A stretch of DNA of 64,000 nt from an uncultured Bacteroidales bacterium. Its GTDB lineage: Bacteria; Bacteroidota; Bacteroidia; Bacteroidales; FEN-979. The notes beneath the pieces were generated by a model. That model did not search any database. It saw nothing but the letters and a program-made list of their open reading frames with translations, and had not been told where the DNA came from. The position numbers and the translations under genes were made by a program. The stretch is taken from positions 124,001 through 188,000 of the forward strand of contig CAISRB010000033.1 of assembly GCA_903887775.1 (NCBI GenBank), given 5' to 3'. Positions 44,883-53,898 of this stretch are shown here, piece after piece (the first letter of the stretch is position 1; the number at the start of each line of letters is the position of its first letter).

Positions 44883-45893
44883 TCAATGCATAATCTTAAA
44901 TAAAAGTTCTTTCATCAGCTCACCATCGGTAGCAGAAACATTATCCAGTCCCTTTGCTTTCAGATCATACTCTCTCAGGAATGAGATCACGCTTACCAGG
45001 CGAGGTACAGGGTAATTTTTTGCCGCCGTCTCATAATCCTGCACGAAAAAAGGATTGACCGACAAGGCTGCGGCTGCATTATTTCGCGACTTGTCAGGCA
45101 GGTAATGATATGCAAGTACCTTTGAAAAATAGGAATACAGGTTCGGAATGACTTTCACGAGTGGATTATCTTTCGGGTTTGCAGCAAAATACCGGATGAT
45201 CATATTGGCCTTGTAAACATCTTTCCTTCCTATTGCCTTTTGTAATTCGAAGACATTGAAATCCTTGCTGATACCAATATTCCTCTCAATAATGTCCTCA
45301 TTTATTTCCGAGCCTTTGGGAAGGTTAATGAAAAGTTTCGTAAGCTCGTTTACGATCTTCGAAAGCTCATTCCCCACAAATTCCTGAAGCAGCACGGCAG
45401 CTTTAGGGGAAATTGAGAACCCCCTTTCTTTGATGTAATTGCTGATCCAGTCGGGGATCTTATAGTCTTGAAAGAAAGCTGACTCCATTACAACGCCCGT
45501 CTTCTCGGCAGCCTTATACAATGATTTCCGTTTGTCAACCTTTTTGTACTTATAACATAAAACCAGGATGGTTGAACTTACCGGGTTTTGCACATACGGC
45601 ACAAAGGTTTCAGGATCATCGAGGTCCTGAGCCTCTTTTACGATCAGAACCTGGTAATTGGCCATCATCGGATATCGCTTCGCGTAACTGACAATCGTAG
45701 CAACGTCGACATCCTTCCCGTAAACGATAGTCTGGTTGAATTCCTTCTCCTGCGCATTCAAAACATGTTCCTCAATAAAATCCGAAATCATATCGATGAA
45801 ATATGATTCCTCCCCGAATAAAAGGTATACCGGGTAATAAATTTTATTTTTCAGGTCTGAAAGAATATTCTCGTAACCGCTATCCCTGGCCAT
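44883..45893 (-). CDS. holA: DNA polymerase III delta subunit
   Basis: The 336-residue protein is the clamp-loader delta subunit, which opens the beta clamp on DNA. It has the AAA+-like N-terminal domain without a functional Walker A, beginning with the typical YPVYLLFGEESYFIDMI, the YAKRYPMM region, the middle domain LLQEFVGNELSKIVNELTKL, and the C-terminal collar helices (FFVQDYETAAKNYPVPRLVSVI). Length is normal. It is transcribed from a divergent promoter region shared with the HsdR_N gene. Confidence 0.92.
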   Translation of the reverse strand: MARDSGYENILSDLKNKIYYPVYLLFGEESYFIDMISDFIEEHVLNAQEKEFNQTIVYGKDVDVATIVSYAKRYPMMANYQVLIVKEAQDLDDPETFVPYVQNPVSSTILVLCYKYKKVDKRKSLYKAAEKTGVVMESAFFQDYKIPDWISNYIKERGFSISPKAAVLLQEFVGNELSKIVNELTKLFINLPKGSEINEDIIERNIGISKDFNVFELQKAIGRKDVYKANMIIRYFAANPKDNPLVKVIPNLYSYFSKVLAYHYLPDKSRNNAAAALSVNPFFVQDYETAAKNYPVPRLVSVISFLREYDLKAKGLDNVSATDGELMKELLFKIMH

Positions 45894-45928
45894 GTTTCAA
45901 AGCAGGCTTTACAGATATTCCTGCATTG

Positions 45929-45936
45929 CAAAGATA
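45929..45936 (-). promoter_or_regulatory. -7 box (TATCTTTG) of holA
   Basis: TATCTTTG on the minus strand, 35 bp before the holA ATG; full match to TAnnTTTG. Confidence 0.65.
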
Positions 45937-45957
45937 GCCATTTATCATCTTTTTCAT

Positions 45958-45965
45958 TAACTTTG
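45958..45965 (+). promoter_or_regulatory. -7 box (TAACTTTG) of the HsdR_N gene
   Basis: TAACTTTG ends 7 bp before the ATG at 45973, so the transcript from it would be almost leaderless unless the second ATG (45976) or a later start is used. It is arranged back-to-back with the holA box 21 bp away. Confidence 0.6.
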
Positions 45966-45972
45966 TTGTAAG

Positions 45973-46446
45973 ATGATGCCCAAGCTCAACCTTCCCGAAT
46001 ATCATGTCAGGGTCCGCACCAAAAATGACGGAAAAGAGGAAATCCATGATCCCGTACGCCGGAAATTTGTCCGCCTCACACCTGAGGAATGGGTAAGGCA
46101 GCATTTCCTTAATTTTCTTGTGCATCACCACAGCTATCCTGCTTCCCTGATTCATGTAGAGGCCCCGCTCACCTATAACCACCTTTCAAAACGCAGTGAC
46201 ATAGTCGTTTACTCACCCCATGGAAAACCGCTGATGGCAGTCGAATGCAAAGCCCCGTCAGTTGAGATCACTCAAAAGGTTTTTGACCAGCTGGCAATGT
46301 ATAACTTTACCCTGAAGGTATCTTATCTTGCCCTGACCAATGGGATACAGCATTATATCTGCCGCATGGTACCTGAAAACGGCAGCTATTCGTTTCTTGA
46401 AGACTTTCCTGCTTACAATGAACTCCATGAAGTGTTTCACGATTAA
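45973..46446 (+). CDS. Lone type I restriction HsdR N-terminal domain protein
   Basis: The 157-residue protein matches the nuclease-like N-terminal domain of type I restriction R subunits: PVRRKFVRLTPEEWVRQHFLNFL followed by the PD-(D/E)xK core S-D-I-V-V-Y and MAVECKAPSV. No helicase, methylase or specificity subunit is present, so it is not a restriction system. Small relatives lie next to holA in many Bacteroidota, which suggests a conserved housekeeping role, perhaps in replication or repair (inference). It reads in the same direction as the MgtC-like gene 12 bp downstream. Confidence 0.85.
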   Translation: MMPKLNLPEYHVRVRTKNDGKEEIHDPVRRKFVRLTPEEWVRQHFLNFLVHHHSYPASLIHVEAPLTYNHLSKRSDIVVYSPHGKPLMAVECKAPSVEITQKVFDQLAMYNFTLKVSYLALTNGIQHYICRMVPENGSYSFLEDFPAYNELHEVFHD

Positions 46447-46458
46447 ATCCTGAATGCT

Positions 46459-47727
46459 ATGGACTATTTGAAAAACATTCCGCAACCGATGATCGATTTC
46501 CTGATCATCACGGTTTTCTCTCTGCTGATAGGTCTTTCCCAGCGACAGATCCATCATCAGAAAAATGATGAGAATCGGACCTTCGGAACCGACCGGACCT
46601 TTACATTTATAGGAATCCTCGGTTACGTGCTTGCGCTTCTCGACCCTGCCGGGTTCAGGTTGTTCATAGGCGGCGGACTGGCCCTGGTAACACTGCTGGC
46701 AATAGATTATTACTTCCATATTAAAGACCTGAAGGATTATGGGATCACAACGATACTTATTGCCCTGATCACATTCAGCCTGGGACCTGTCATCATCCTG
46801 CAGCCAAAATGGATAGTCCTGCTTATCGTTGTAACTGTTCTGATATTCTCCGAGCTGAAAGAGCTTTTCATTAACATTTCGATGAAATTCAACCGTAACG
46901 AATTTCTGACGTTAGGCAAATTCCTGATCATTGCCGGGGTCATCCTGCCGATGGTGCCCGATCAGCCTTTTATCCCGGATCTCAGTCTTACACCTTATAA
47001 GATATGGCTCGCAGTGGTCGTGATTTCAACCATATCCTATATCTCATATCTTCTTAAGAAGTTCGTATTCAAAGAGGGGAGTATCGTTATTTCGGGCATT
47101 CTCGGAGGGTTGTACAGCAGCACTGCAACTACAATAATCCTTGCCAGGAAAAGCCGTGAGGATGAGGTGCACATGAAACAATACATGGCAGCCATTGTCT
47201 TTGCTACAGCCATGATGTACCTGAGAATTCTGCTGATCATCCTGATTTTTAATCATGAGTTGTTCCTGAAGGTATGGATGTTATTTGTAATACTTGCCCT
47301 GGCTTCCTCGGCAGTAGCTCTCTTTATTATCTTCAGAAATAAAGAAAAAAATGTTATAAATGAAGGGCTTGCAGAGGATAAGAACCCTCTGGAATTCAAA
47401 GTTGCACTTATTTTTACCGCCTTATATATTGCATTCTCTTTTATAACATATGCTGTTGTTAACCGCTTCGGTACGACCGGTTTGAATATACTTTCTTTCG
47501 TTGTAGGCCTTACGGATATCGATCCATTCCTGATCAACCTCTTCCAGGGCAAATTCAGCGTTGGCATAGACGTTGTCGCGATAGCCACACTTCAGGCCAT
47601 CATCAGCAATAACATACTTAAACTCTTTTACGGCTGTTTCTTTGCCGGTCGCAAGGCATCAATAATCCTGGTTTCAGGATTTATAATTATAATTGCAGTC
47701 AATATCGTTTTTGTACTGATCGTCTGA
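46459..47727 (+). CDS. MgtC/SapB-DUF4010 membrane protein
   Basis: The 422-residue protein is almost wholly hydrophobic with about 12 membrane helices. The first part resembles MgtC/SapB (LLIGLSQRQ...GTDRTFTFIGILGYVLALL), the second the DUF4010 domain (GSIVISGILGGLYSSTATTIILARKS and LTDIDPFLINLFQG). The function of the fused family is unknown; MgtC proteins in pathogens modulate ATP synthase and growth at low Mg2+. It begins 12 bp after the HsdR_N gene and ends 4 bp before the DUF3822 gene, so the four genes 45973-49146 form one transcript. Confidence 0.88.
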   Translation: MDYLKNIPQPMIDFLIITVFSLLIGLSQRQIHHQKNDENRTFGTDRTFTFIGILGYVLALLDPAGFRLFIGGGLALVTLLAIDYYFHIKDLKDYGITTILIALITFSLGPVIILQPKWIVLLIVVTVLIFSELKELFINISMKFNRNEFLTLGKFLIIAGVILPMVPDQPFIPDLSLTPYKIWLAVVVISTISYISYLLKKFVFKEGSIVISGILGGLYSSTATTIILARKSREDEVHMKQYMAAIVFATAMMYLRILLIILIFNHELFLKVWMLFVILALASSAVALFIIFRNKEKNVINEGLAEDKNPLEFKVALIFTALYIAFSFITYAVVNRFGTTGLNILSFVVGLTDIDPFLINLFQGKFSVGIDVVAIATLQAIISNNILKLFYGCFFAGRKASIILVSGFIIIIAVNIVFVLIV

Positions 47728-47731
47728 TCAT

Positions 47732-48622
47732 ATGCCTGAATTTTATACAGTCGTTGCGAACCGAGTTGATGCTGCTTTTACCACCCAGGAAACGCGGAAT
47801 TTTGGTCTGTCGTTACAGTTCAATGATTTCCATATTGCCTATTGTGTCATGGATTACCGTCTGAACAAATATATTCTGCTTCATGAATTCAGGCGTAATG
47901 ATTTTATCCCGAGAGCCAAGCCCGGGTTTAAATTATCTTTTGAGGATTTTCTCAGGAGTGTTCTGACAGCCAATCCGTGGCTTAAGAATCCATTCAAATC
48001 GGTCCGCATAGCGTATGAAGGGAAAAAAAGCACACTGATCCCGGGACCTCTGTTCGATGCCCAGGAAGCTGAGAATTTCCTGAAACTTACTTATCCTGTG
48101 CCTGCCGATGAACATGTCCTTGCCGACCATATTCAGCAATTTGATAATTATAACGTATACTCAATCCCGAAAAGTCTTGAGGAATCACTTATGAGGCTGT
48201 TCCCTTCGGCAAGGATCTCAAGCCTTTCGACTATCCTTTTACAGACCGTATGGATGAATTTTAAAACCCGTATCAATGCGAACCGGATCTTCCTTCATAT
48301 CAAAGAAAAGAGTTTTGACATACTGATCTATAACGGGAAACAGATAAAATATCTGAACACCTTCACCTGGATGGTTGCCGAAGATGTAGCGTATTTCCTG
48401 ATCTTTGTTCTGGAGCAGCTGGGGATGAACCCAGAACAGTCTTCAGTCGTTCTCCTGGGAAATATTGACAGGGGCTCAAACCTGTTTGAGCTGATCTACC
48501 GGTATGTGAAAAATATGGAATTTGGCAGGAGGAACGAAACATACAAGTACAGCCCCGTTTTTGACATTGTCGCGCCTCAGTCATATTATCCGTTGCTTAA
48601 TTTTAATTCATGCGAATCATAA
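47732..48622 (+). CDS. DUF3822 family protein
   Basis: The 296-residue protein has the two-lobed actin/FtsA-like look of DUF3822 (start LSLQFNDFHIAYCVMDYR; later INANRIFLHIKEKSFDILIYN and EDVAYFLIFVLEQLGM). This family is almost confined to Bacteroidota and regularly precedes rsmD, as here; the two coding regions overlap by 13 bp. No catalytic motif is visible. A role in ribosome assembly is guessed from the neighbour only. Confidence 0.85.
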   Translation: MPEFYTVVANRVDAAFTTQETRNFGLSLQFNDFHIAYCVMDYRLNKYILLHEFRRNDFIPRAKPGFKLSFEDFLRSVLTANPWLKNPFKSVRIAYEGKKSTLIPGPLFDAQEAENFLKLTYPVPADEHVLADHIQQFDNYNVYSIPKSLEESLMRLFPSARISSLSTILLQTVWMNFKTRINANRIFLHIKEKSFDILIYNGKQIKYLNTFTWMVAEDVAYFLIFVLEQLGMNPEQSSVVLLGNIDRGSNLFELIYRYVKNMEFGRRNETYKYSPVFDIVAPQSYYPLLNFNSCES

Positions 48623-49146
48623 GCGGGACATATAAAGGCAGGCGACTTCAACCGCCAGGCAACCTGCCTGTAAGGCCCACCACCGATTTTGCAAAGGAAG
48701 CCCTGTTCAACGTTCTGAATAACCTGATCGACTACGATTCAACCAGGGTCCTGGACCTGTTTGCCGGCACCGGGAACATTTCGTATGAGTTCATTTCGAG
48801 GGGCTGTAAAAGTGTCACTTCGCTTGACAATCACCCCCGATGTGTGAGTTTTATCCATAAAACCGCCCTGGAATTGAAAATGATGAACCTTTATCCCTTG
48901 AAATCAAATGCGATGACTTTCATCGGGCAGACCTATGATTCCTGGGAACTGATCTTTGCCGACCCGCCCTATGACTTACCGCGGCTTCCCGATATCCCCG
49001 GGCTGGTGCTTGAAGGCAATATTCTTGCCCCCGGGGGAATATTCATCCTCGAACACCCCAAGAAATATAGTTTTACTGATATTCCCGGCTTTGAACAGCA
49101 CAGGAAGTACGGAGAGGTCAACTTTTCATTTTTCCGGAAACCATAA
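48610..49146 (+). CDS. rsmD: 16S rRNA (guanine966-N2)-methyltransferase
   Basis: The 178-residue enzyme methylates G966 of 16S rRNA in the 30S assembly intermediate, with S-adenosylmethionine. Motifs: MRIISGTYKGRRLQPP and RPTTDFAKEALFNVL at the start, SAM site DLFAGTGNISYEFISRG, and catalytic DPPYDLP near residue 120. Length is normal. The first codons overlap the end of the DUF3822 gene. Confidence 0.95.
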   Translation: MRIISGTYKGRRLQPPGNLPVRPTTDFAKEALFNVLNNLIDYDSTRVLDLFAGTGNISYEFISRGCKSVTSLDNHPRCVSFIHKTALELKMMNLYPLKSNAMTFIGQTYDSWELIFADPPYDLPRLPDIPGLVLEGNILAPGGIFILEHPKKYSFTDIPGFEQHRKYGEVNFSFFRKP

Positions 49147-49152
49147 GAAAAT

Positions 49153-49187
49153 AGCGAGAAGCGAGAAGCGAAAAGCGAGAAGCGAAA
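49153..49187. repeat. AGCGARA heptamer array (5 copies)
   Basis: Five head-to-tail heptamers (AGCGAGA or AGCGAAA) start 7 bp after the rsmD stop. Part of the array (49180-49188) can pair with 49215-49223 to form a stem, so it may act as a two-way terminator for rsmD and the opposing DUF2795 gene. The same unit recurs at 62029-62056. Confidence 0.85.
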
Positions 49188-49245
49188 TAAAGAGAAGAGA
49201 CCAGGAAAAGTTAAATTTCGCTTTTCACGATTTCACCTTTCGCTT

Positions 49246-49467
49246 TTAGTATTCGTCTTCGTGAAAGAAGAAATCGTCTTTCGTGGGGTAATCGGGCCAG
49301 ATATCTTCAATACGCTCATAGGTCTCCCCTTCATCTTCAATCTCTCTCAGGTTTTCTACCACTTCCTGTGGCGCACCTGATCGGATAGCCCAATCGATCA
49401 GCTCATCCTTCGTGGCAGGCCAGGGAGCGTCTTCAAGTTTGGAGGCCAGTTCAAGTGTCCAATACAT
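49246..49467 (-). CDS. DUF2795 family small acidic protein
   Basis: The 73-residue protein matches the short DUF2795 family (ELASKLEDAPWPATKDELIDWAIRSGAPQEVVENL), with an acidic C-terminal tail ending FFFHEDEY. Function unknown; the helical fold and charge suggest a regulator or adaptor. Its reality is supported by a consensus promoter directly upstream. Confidence 0.85.
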   Translation of the reverse strand: MYWTLELASKLEDAPWPATKDELIDWAIRSGAPQEVVENLREIEDEGETYERIEDIWPDYPTKDDFFFHEDEY

Positions 49468-49492
49468 TTCTTTAAGCGTTTGAAAATTGCTG

Positions 49493-49524
49493 CAAAAGTA
49501 TAAAAAATAAAATCAGAAAAACAA
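49493..49524 (-). promoter_or_regulatory. Promoter of the DUF2795 gene (-33 TTG, -7 TACTTTTG)
   Basis: On the minus strand TTG (49524-49522) is followed by a 21-bp spacer and TACTTTTG (49500-49493), 25 bp before the ATG. Confidence 0.7.
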
Positions 49525-49536
49525 GTACAATCTTTT

Positions 49537-50097
49537 TTACTTCGGAGTTATCCAGGACCTTTCTTCCGCACCGAGGTCTTTACCCGTTTTTCGTGCAAGC
49601 ACAAACAGGTAATCCGATAAACGGTTAACGAAGCGAATTATTATTTCATCAAGCTTGCGTGTTTGGCTAAGGCGGATGAGTGATCGCTCAGCCCTCCGGC
49701 AAACAGTCCTTGCGATATGGCAGTATGAAGTGACGGTATGGCCACCCGGAAGAATGAAATTTTTCAATTCGGGAAGCTCTTCGTTCATAGCATCTATTTC
49801 TTTCTCAAGTAAGTGGATGTCGTCATCGCCAAATTGAGGCAGCTTCACCGTTTCTTTATCCGGGTCTCGGGCAACAAGCGCCTCTGAAATAAAGAGGACT
49901 TCCTGTATCCGGCCAAGTATTTCCCTGTAATGAGGATTGATATCCTGGTCACGGATCAGACCTATAAAACTGTTTAGTTCATCCAGGTTGCCATATGCTT
50001 CCACCCTTTCATGGCTTTTGGGAACACGAGTGCCGCCGAGAAGGGAAGTCTCGCCTTTATCTCCGCCTTTCGTATAAATTTTGTTTCCGCCTGTCAT
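49537..50097 (-). CDS. PduO-type cob(I)alamin adenosyltransferase
   Basis: The 186-residue enzyme adenosylates cob(I)alamin or cob(I)yrinic acid a,c-diamide with ATP. The PduO-type motifs are intact: KIYTKGGDKGETSLLGGTRVPKSHERVEAYGNLDELNSFIG (ATP-binding N-terminus), and RTVCRRAERSL, FVNRLSDYLFVLAR in the helical core. No other cobalamin genes or riboswitch lie near, so it probably serves vitamin salvage for enzymes such as methylmalonyl-CoA mutase (inference). It starts 15 bp after the pckG stop, same strand. Confidence 0.94.
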   Translation of the reverse strand: MTGGNKIYTKGGDKGETSLLGGTRVPKSHERVEAYGNLDELNSFIGLIRDQDINPHYREILGRIQEVLFISEALVARDPDKETVKLPQFGDDDIHLLEKEIDAMNEELPELKNFILPGGHTVTSYCHIARTVCRRAERSLIRLSQTRKLDEIIIRFVNRLSDYLFVLARKTGKDLGAEERSWITPK

Positions 50098-50112
50098 CTG
50101 GCAAATTTTATT

Positions 50113-51906
50113 TCAGGCCTTGAGAAGCCTTGCTTTCAGCTTCCCGAATTCATTTGCCATTTCTTTTGGGAGCCTGTCGCCGAAGATAGCCTGGTGCTCT
50201 GCGATCAGATCGCATTCGGCCAGCCATTCCACGGGGTTCACTTCCAGGATCTTTTCCATTTTTGCAGCAAGATCAGGTAAGCCGCTGACATCAATTGCGG
50301 TTTTACCCGGCACCAGGCCGATAGGCGTCTCTACGACATCTGCATCTCCTTCCAGAGTTTCGAAGATCCACTTCAAAACACGGATATTATCGCCGTATCC
50401 CGGCCAGAGGAATTTATTATCGGGGCCTTTTCTGAACCAATTTACGTTAAAGATTTTTGGAAGTTTCGTGGGATCCGGAGCATTTCTGCCGATATTGACC
50501 CAATGGCCGAAATAATCCCCCATATGATATCCGCAGAAAGGAAGCATGGCAAAAGGATCACGGCGTACGCCTGCCTTAAGCCCGATAGCAGCGGCAGTCA
50601 CCTCGGAGCCTACGATGGAGCCAAGAAATACACCATGATTCCAGTCGAAACTCTGGTAAACCAAAGGAACGGTACCAGGACGGCGGCCCCCGAAGAGGAA
50701 GGCTGAAATGGGTACGCCTTTTGGGTTTTCCCAGTCGGGGTCAATAGCCGGGCACTGTTTTGCAGGTGCCGTAAAACGTGCATTTGGATGGGCAGCCGGG
50801 GTATTGACCGACGAATCCCATACCTTGTTATCCCAGGTAATCGAGCCGGCGGGAATATCAGTGCCAATACCTTCCCACCAGATATCGCCGTCGGGGGTAA
50901 GGGCCGTGTTTGTAAAGATAGTGTTGGAAGCGCATGAAAGCATGGCATTCGGGTTGGTTTCCATGGATGTAAATGGAGCGACGCCGAAGAAACCAGCTTC
51001 AGGATTTATGGCATACAGCCTGCCATCATCGCCAAATTTCATCCATGCAATATCGTCACCCACGGTTTCAACCTTCCAGCCTGGAATTGTAGGAATAAGC
51101 ATGGCGAGGTTGGTTTTCCCGCAGGCTGAGGGGAATGCAGCAGCAAAATATTTCTTTACTCCCTTCGGATTAGTGATGCCGAGGATGAGCATATGTTCGG
51201 CCAGCCATCCCTGCCTCCGGGCCATATTCGTTGCTATTCTCAAAGCGAAGCATTTTTTGCCGAGCAGGGCATTCCCGCCGTAACCGCTTCCAAATGACCA
51301 GATCTCATTGGTTGAAGGGAAGTGGGAGATGTATTTTTTCTCAATAGGGGCACAGGGCCATTTCACGTCTTTCTCTCCTGGCTGCAAGGGTGCGCCAACA
51401 GAATGGAGACAGGGAACAAAATCACCATCGCGAAGAATGTCGAGCACCGCTGATCCCATCCGGGTCATTGTCCGCATGTTCACGACTACATATGGTGAGT
51501 CGGTGATCTGGATCCCGATATGTGCGATCTTTGAACCCAGGGGGCCCATACTGAAAGGTATGACATACATGGTACGTCCCTTCATGCAACCGGTGTACAT
51601 TCCGGTCAGTATCTTTTTCATTTCAGCAGGCGCCATCCAGTTGTTCGTTGGGCCTGCGTCTTCCTGCTTGTCAGAGCAAATGAAAGTGCGGTTCTCAACC
51701 CTGGCCACATCACTGGGATCGCTCTGGAAATAATATGAATTCGGCCTTTTCTTTTCATTCAGTTTGACGGCCATGCCTGTGCCTACCATCAGGTCAAGCA
51801 GGCGCTGGTTTTCTTCCTCGGAACCATCGCACCAGTATACGTTATCAGGCTGACATATTTTCGCCCAGTCTTCAACCCAGGTCTTAACTTTGCTGTTCAT
51901 TGTCAT
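50113..51906 (-). CDS. pckG: GTP-dependent phosphoenolpyruvate carboxykinase
   Basis: The 597-residue enzyme interconverts oxaloacetate and PEP with GTP/GDP and CO2. GTP-class features: CDGS near 26, the P-loop [12 protein letters not shown] (about residue 260), [28 protein letters not shown] region, and [16 protein letters not shown]. Length is normal for the GTP form rather than the ATP form (about 530). In anaerobic Bacteroidota PEPCK often runs in the CO2-fixing direction during fermentation to succinate or propionate, which would pair with the downstream cobalamin adenosyltransferase (inference). A second ATG at 51900 is possible. Confidence 0.95.
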   Translation of the reverse strand: MTMNSKVKTWVEDWAKICQPDNVYWCDGSEEENQRLLDLMVGTGMAVKLNEKKRPNSYYFQSDPSDVARVENRTFICSDKQEDAGPTNNWMAPAEMKKILTGMYTGCMKGRTMYVIPFSMGPLGSKIAHIGIQITDSPYVVVNMRTMTRMGSAVLDILRDGDFVPCLHSVGAPLQPGEKDVKWPCAPIEKKYISHFPSTNEIWSFGSGYGGNALLGKKCFALRIATNMARRQGWLAEHMLILGITNPKGVKKYFAAAFPSACGKTNLAMLIPTIPGWKVETVGDDIAWMKFGDDGRLYAINPEAGFFGVAPFTSMETNPNAMLSCASNTIFTNTALTPDGDIWWEGIGTDIPAGSITWDNKVWDSSVNTPAAHPNARFTAPAKQCPAIDPDWENPKGVPISAFLFGGRRPGTVPLVYQSFDWNHGVFLGSIVGSEVTAAAIGLKAGVRRDPFAMLPFCGYHMGDYFGHWVNIGRNAPDPTKLPKIFNVNWFRKGPDNKFLWPGYGDNIRVLKWIFETLEGDADVVETPIGLVPGKTAIDVSGLPDLAAKMEKILEVNPVEWLAECDLIAEHQAIFGDRLPKEMANEFGKLKARLLKA

Positions 51907-51941
51907 ATCGCGTTTTTTGATTAGGTTAATTATTTTCTGAA

Positions 51942-51973
51942 CTCGCTGCCTCGCTGCCTCGCTACCTCGCTAT
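51942..51973. repeat. CTCGCTRY octamer array (4 copies) between pckG and aminotransferase genes
   Basis: Four copies of CTCGCTGC, CTCGCTAC or CTCGCTAT fill half of the 63-bp gap; the array includes the aminotransferase stop codon (51970-51972). It resembles the AGCGARA arrays on the other strand. Confidence 0.8.
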
Positions 51974-53169
51974 TTAAGCTGTCCCAGCGCTTCTTTTATT
52001 CTCCTCACTGCCTCAATAAGTTTCTCCTTTGATGTTGCATAGCTGAACCGTATGCAGTTCGGATCGCCAAAGGCATCACCGGGTACAAGCGCCACGAATA
52101 CCTTATTCAGCAGGTACATACAAAGATCGTTTGAATTATTTACCTTTATGGTTTGATCCGACTTCCCGAAATAATACGAAATGTCAGGGAAAATGTAGAA
52201 AGCTCCGTCGGGATGATTGAGTTTCATTCCCGGAACCTCTGCCAGCATTTTCAGCATCAGGTCACGGCGTTCGCGAAAAGCATTCTGCATTTCACGGATT
52301 TCAGGCGTGTCGGGAGGTGTTATCTCTGCCATTAAAGCTGCCCTCTGCGCAATTGAACTGGCCCCCGACGTAAATTGTCCCTGCAGTTTGTCACATGCCT
52401 TCGCAATATCCAAAGGAGCCGCAATATATCCTATACGCCAGCCGGTCATTGCAAAGGCTTTCGAAACACCATTTACAAGGATGACCCGGTCCCTGATAAA
52501 ATCAAACTGGGCAATACTTTCATGCTTACCGATAAAGTTGATATGTTCGTAAATCTCATCGGCAAGAATATAAATACCGGGATGTTTTGCAAGAACCCTT
52601 GCTATGCCTTCAAGCTCGTCTTTCGAGTAAACCGACCCAGTAGGATTACAAGGGGAACTGAACATCAGGAGTTTTGTTTTCGGGCTGATGGCCGCTTCAA
52701 TCTGTTCAGGTTTTACTTTAAATTCATTTTCAATCCCGGCCGGAATGAACACCGCTTTGCCTTCAGCTACTTTGATGATCTCTTTATAGGAAACCCAGTA
52801 AGGGGATGGCACAAGTACCTCATCGCCGGGGTTTACCAGGCTCAGAACAACGTTGGCAATAGACTGCTTGGCTCCGGTGCTTACAACGATCTGGGCCGGT
52901 TCGTAATTCAGGTTGTTATCCCTTTTCAGTTTTGTGCAGACTGCCTTACGCAGGTCTTCATAACCAGGAACGGGAGAATAGAATGTAAAATTCTGATCTA
53001 TTGCATCCTTGGCGGCGTTTTTTATGTATTCGGGGGTGTTGAAATCGGGTTCCCCCAGGCTAAGGTTAATAACATCTTTGCCCTCTGCCCGCAATTCGCG
53101 GCTTTTACGCGACATGGCCAATGTCTCTGATTCAGCCAGATAGTTGATCCTGTTGGCAAGTGTTGTCAT
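51970..53169 (-). CDS. PLP-dependent class I aminotransferase (aspartate aminotransferase-like)
   Basis: The 399-residue enzyme has fold-type I motifs: the N-terminal INLSLGEPDFNTPEYIK, VSTGAKQSIANV, SPCNPTGSVYSK, LADEIYEH, the Schiff-base lysine in GVSKAFAMTGWRIGYIAAP (Lys about 237) and C-terminal CIRFSYATS with the carboxylate-binding Arg. It belongs to the AspB/AspC type 1-beta group, so aspartate and related amino acids are likely substrates. It lies upstream of pckG on the same strand with 63 bp between, linking oxaloacetate metabolism. Confidence 0.92.
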   Translation of the reverse strand: MTTLANRINYLAESETLAMSRKSRELRAEGKDVINLSLGEPDFNTPEYIKNAAKDAIDQNFTFYSPVPGYEDLRKAVCTKLKRDNNLNYEPAQIVVSTGAKQSIANVVLSLVNPGDEVLVPSPYWVSYKEIIKVAEGKAVFIPAGIENEFKVKPEQIEAAISPKTKLLMFSSPCNPTGSVYSKDELEGIARVLAKHPGIYILADEIYEHINFIGKHESIAQFDFIRDRVILVNGVSKAFAMTGWRIGYIAAPLDIAKACDKLQGQFTSGASSIAQRAALMAEITPPDTPEIREMQNAFRERRDLMLKMLAEVPGMKLNHPDGAFYIFPDISYYFGKSDQTIKVNNSNDLCMYLLNKVFVALVPGDAFGDPNCIRFSYATSKEKLIEAVRRIKEALGQLK

Positions 53170-53198
53170 AAGGAAGGAATTATGAAATTTTGGGAAAG

Positions 53199-53206
53199 CA
53201 AAAGTA
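53199..53206 (-). promoter_or_regulatory. -7 box (TACTTTTG) of the aminotransferase gene
   Basis: TACTTTTG on the minus strand, 29 bp before the ATG; matches TAnnTTTG. No clear -33 element. Confidence 0.55.
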
Positions 53207-53305
53207 ATAAAAATTACAATTGTTAAGCACCTTTAATTAGCGATCGGCGATTAATGATAAGCCATGAGAAAAGTCGATCATTCATTCAGTCAACCTCAAA
53301 TTCTA

Positions 53306-53313
53306 TATCTTTG
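53306..53313 (+). promoter_or_regulatory. -7 box (TATCTTTG) deciding the start of the 53330 gene
   Basis: TATCTTTG ends 16 bp before the ATG at 53330 and lies downstream of an earlier in-frame ATG (53264), which therefore cannot be the start for this promoter. Confidence 0.65.
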
Positions 53314-53329
53314 TAAAAACGACAGCACC

Positions 53330-53884
53330 ATGGACAATTTCTTCTGGACTACGCTCATTATCGATATTATACATGCTTTTATGATCATATGCCTGGGCTC
53401 GCTGGCTTCCTGGCTGCTGATCACTTATTATTTCAGTCAGAAAAACCGTTACCGGAAAGCCGCGACACCGGTCAGTACTGACATTAGCGAGTCAAAAAGA
53501 ATCATTCTTCCTTTAAGGCTGCAGGCTTACGAAAGGATTGTACTCTATCTTGAACGAATCCAGCCGGTGAATCTTGTACTTCGCATCCAGAGATCTGAAA
53601 TGAACTCCCAGGAACTTCAGCTGGCGTTAGTACGTACAATCAGGGAGGAATTCGACTATAATCTCAGCCAGCAGGTTTACATGTCTTCAACTGCCTGGGA
53701 AATGATAAAAAATGCCCGTGAAGAATCCGTCTCCATCATCAACCGCGCCTCTGCGCAATCAGACCCCCGGGAATCCTCGTCGGTACTGGTAAGAGCTATT
53801 TTCGATATCAGCCTCGAAAATGAAAACATGGCGACTGCAGCAGCCCTGAATTACGTAAAAGACGAGGCACGGCTTCTCATGTAA
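53330..53884 (+). CDS. Membrane-anchored protein of unknown function (DUF7935-like)
   Basis: The 184-residue protein has one N-terminal membrane helix (about 10-30, LIIDIIHAFMIICLGSLASWLLITYYF) and a soluble helical domain with LPLRLQAYERIVLYLERI, LRIQRSEMNSQELQLALVRTIREEFDYNLSQQVYMS and ENMATAAALNYVKDEARLLM. This is a small family I associate with Bacteroidota (tentatively DUF7935). Function unknown. Start chosen by the -7 box at 53306. It faces the repair gene with 14 bp between stops. Confidence 0.75.
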   Translation: MDNFFWTTLIIDIIHAFMIICLGSLASWLLITYYFSQKNRYRKAATPVSTDISESKRIILPLRLQAYERIVLYLERIQPVNLVLRIQRSEMNSQELQLALVRTIREEFDYNLSQQVYMSSTAWEMIKNAREESVSIINRASAQSDPRESSSVLVRAIFDISLENENMATAAALNYVKDEARLLM

Positions 53885-53898
53885 AACAAGCGTGACGG

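Noticed and set aside
45973-46446. Restriction-modification system
   Set aside because: Only the HsdR N-terminal domain is present; no helicase, methylase or specificity gene nearby.
49537-50097. Cobalamin riboswitch upstream of the adenosyltransferase
   Set aside because: Only 15 bp separate it from pckG; no B12-box-like sequence seen.
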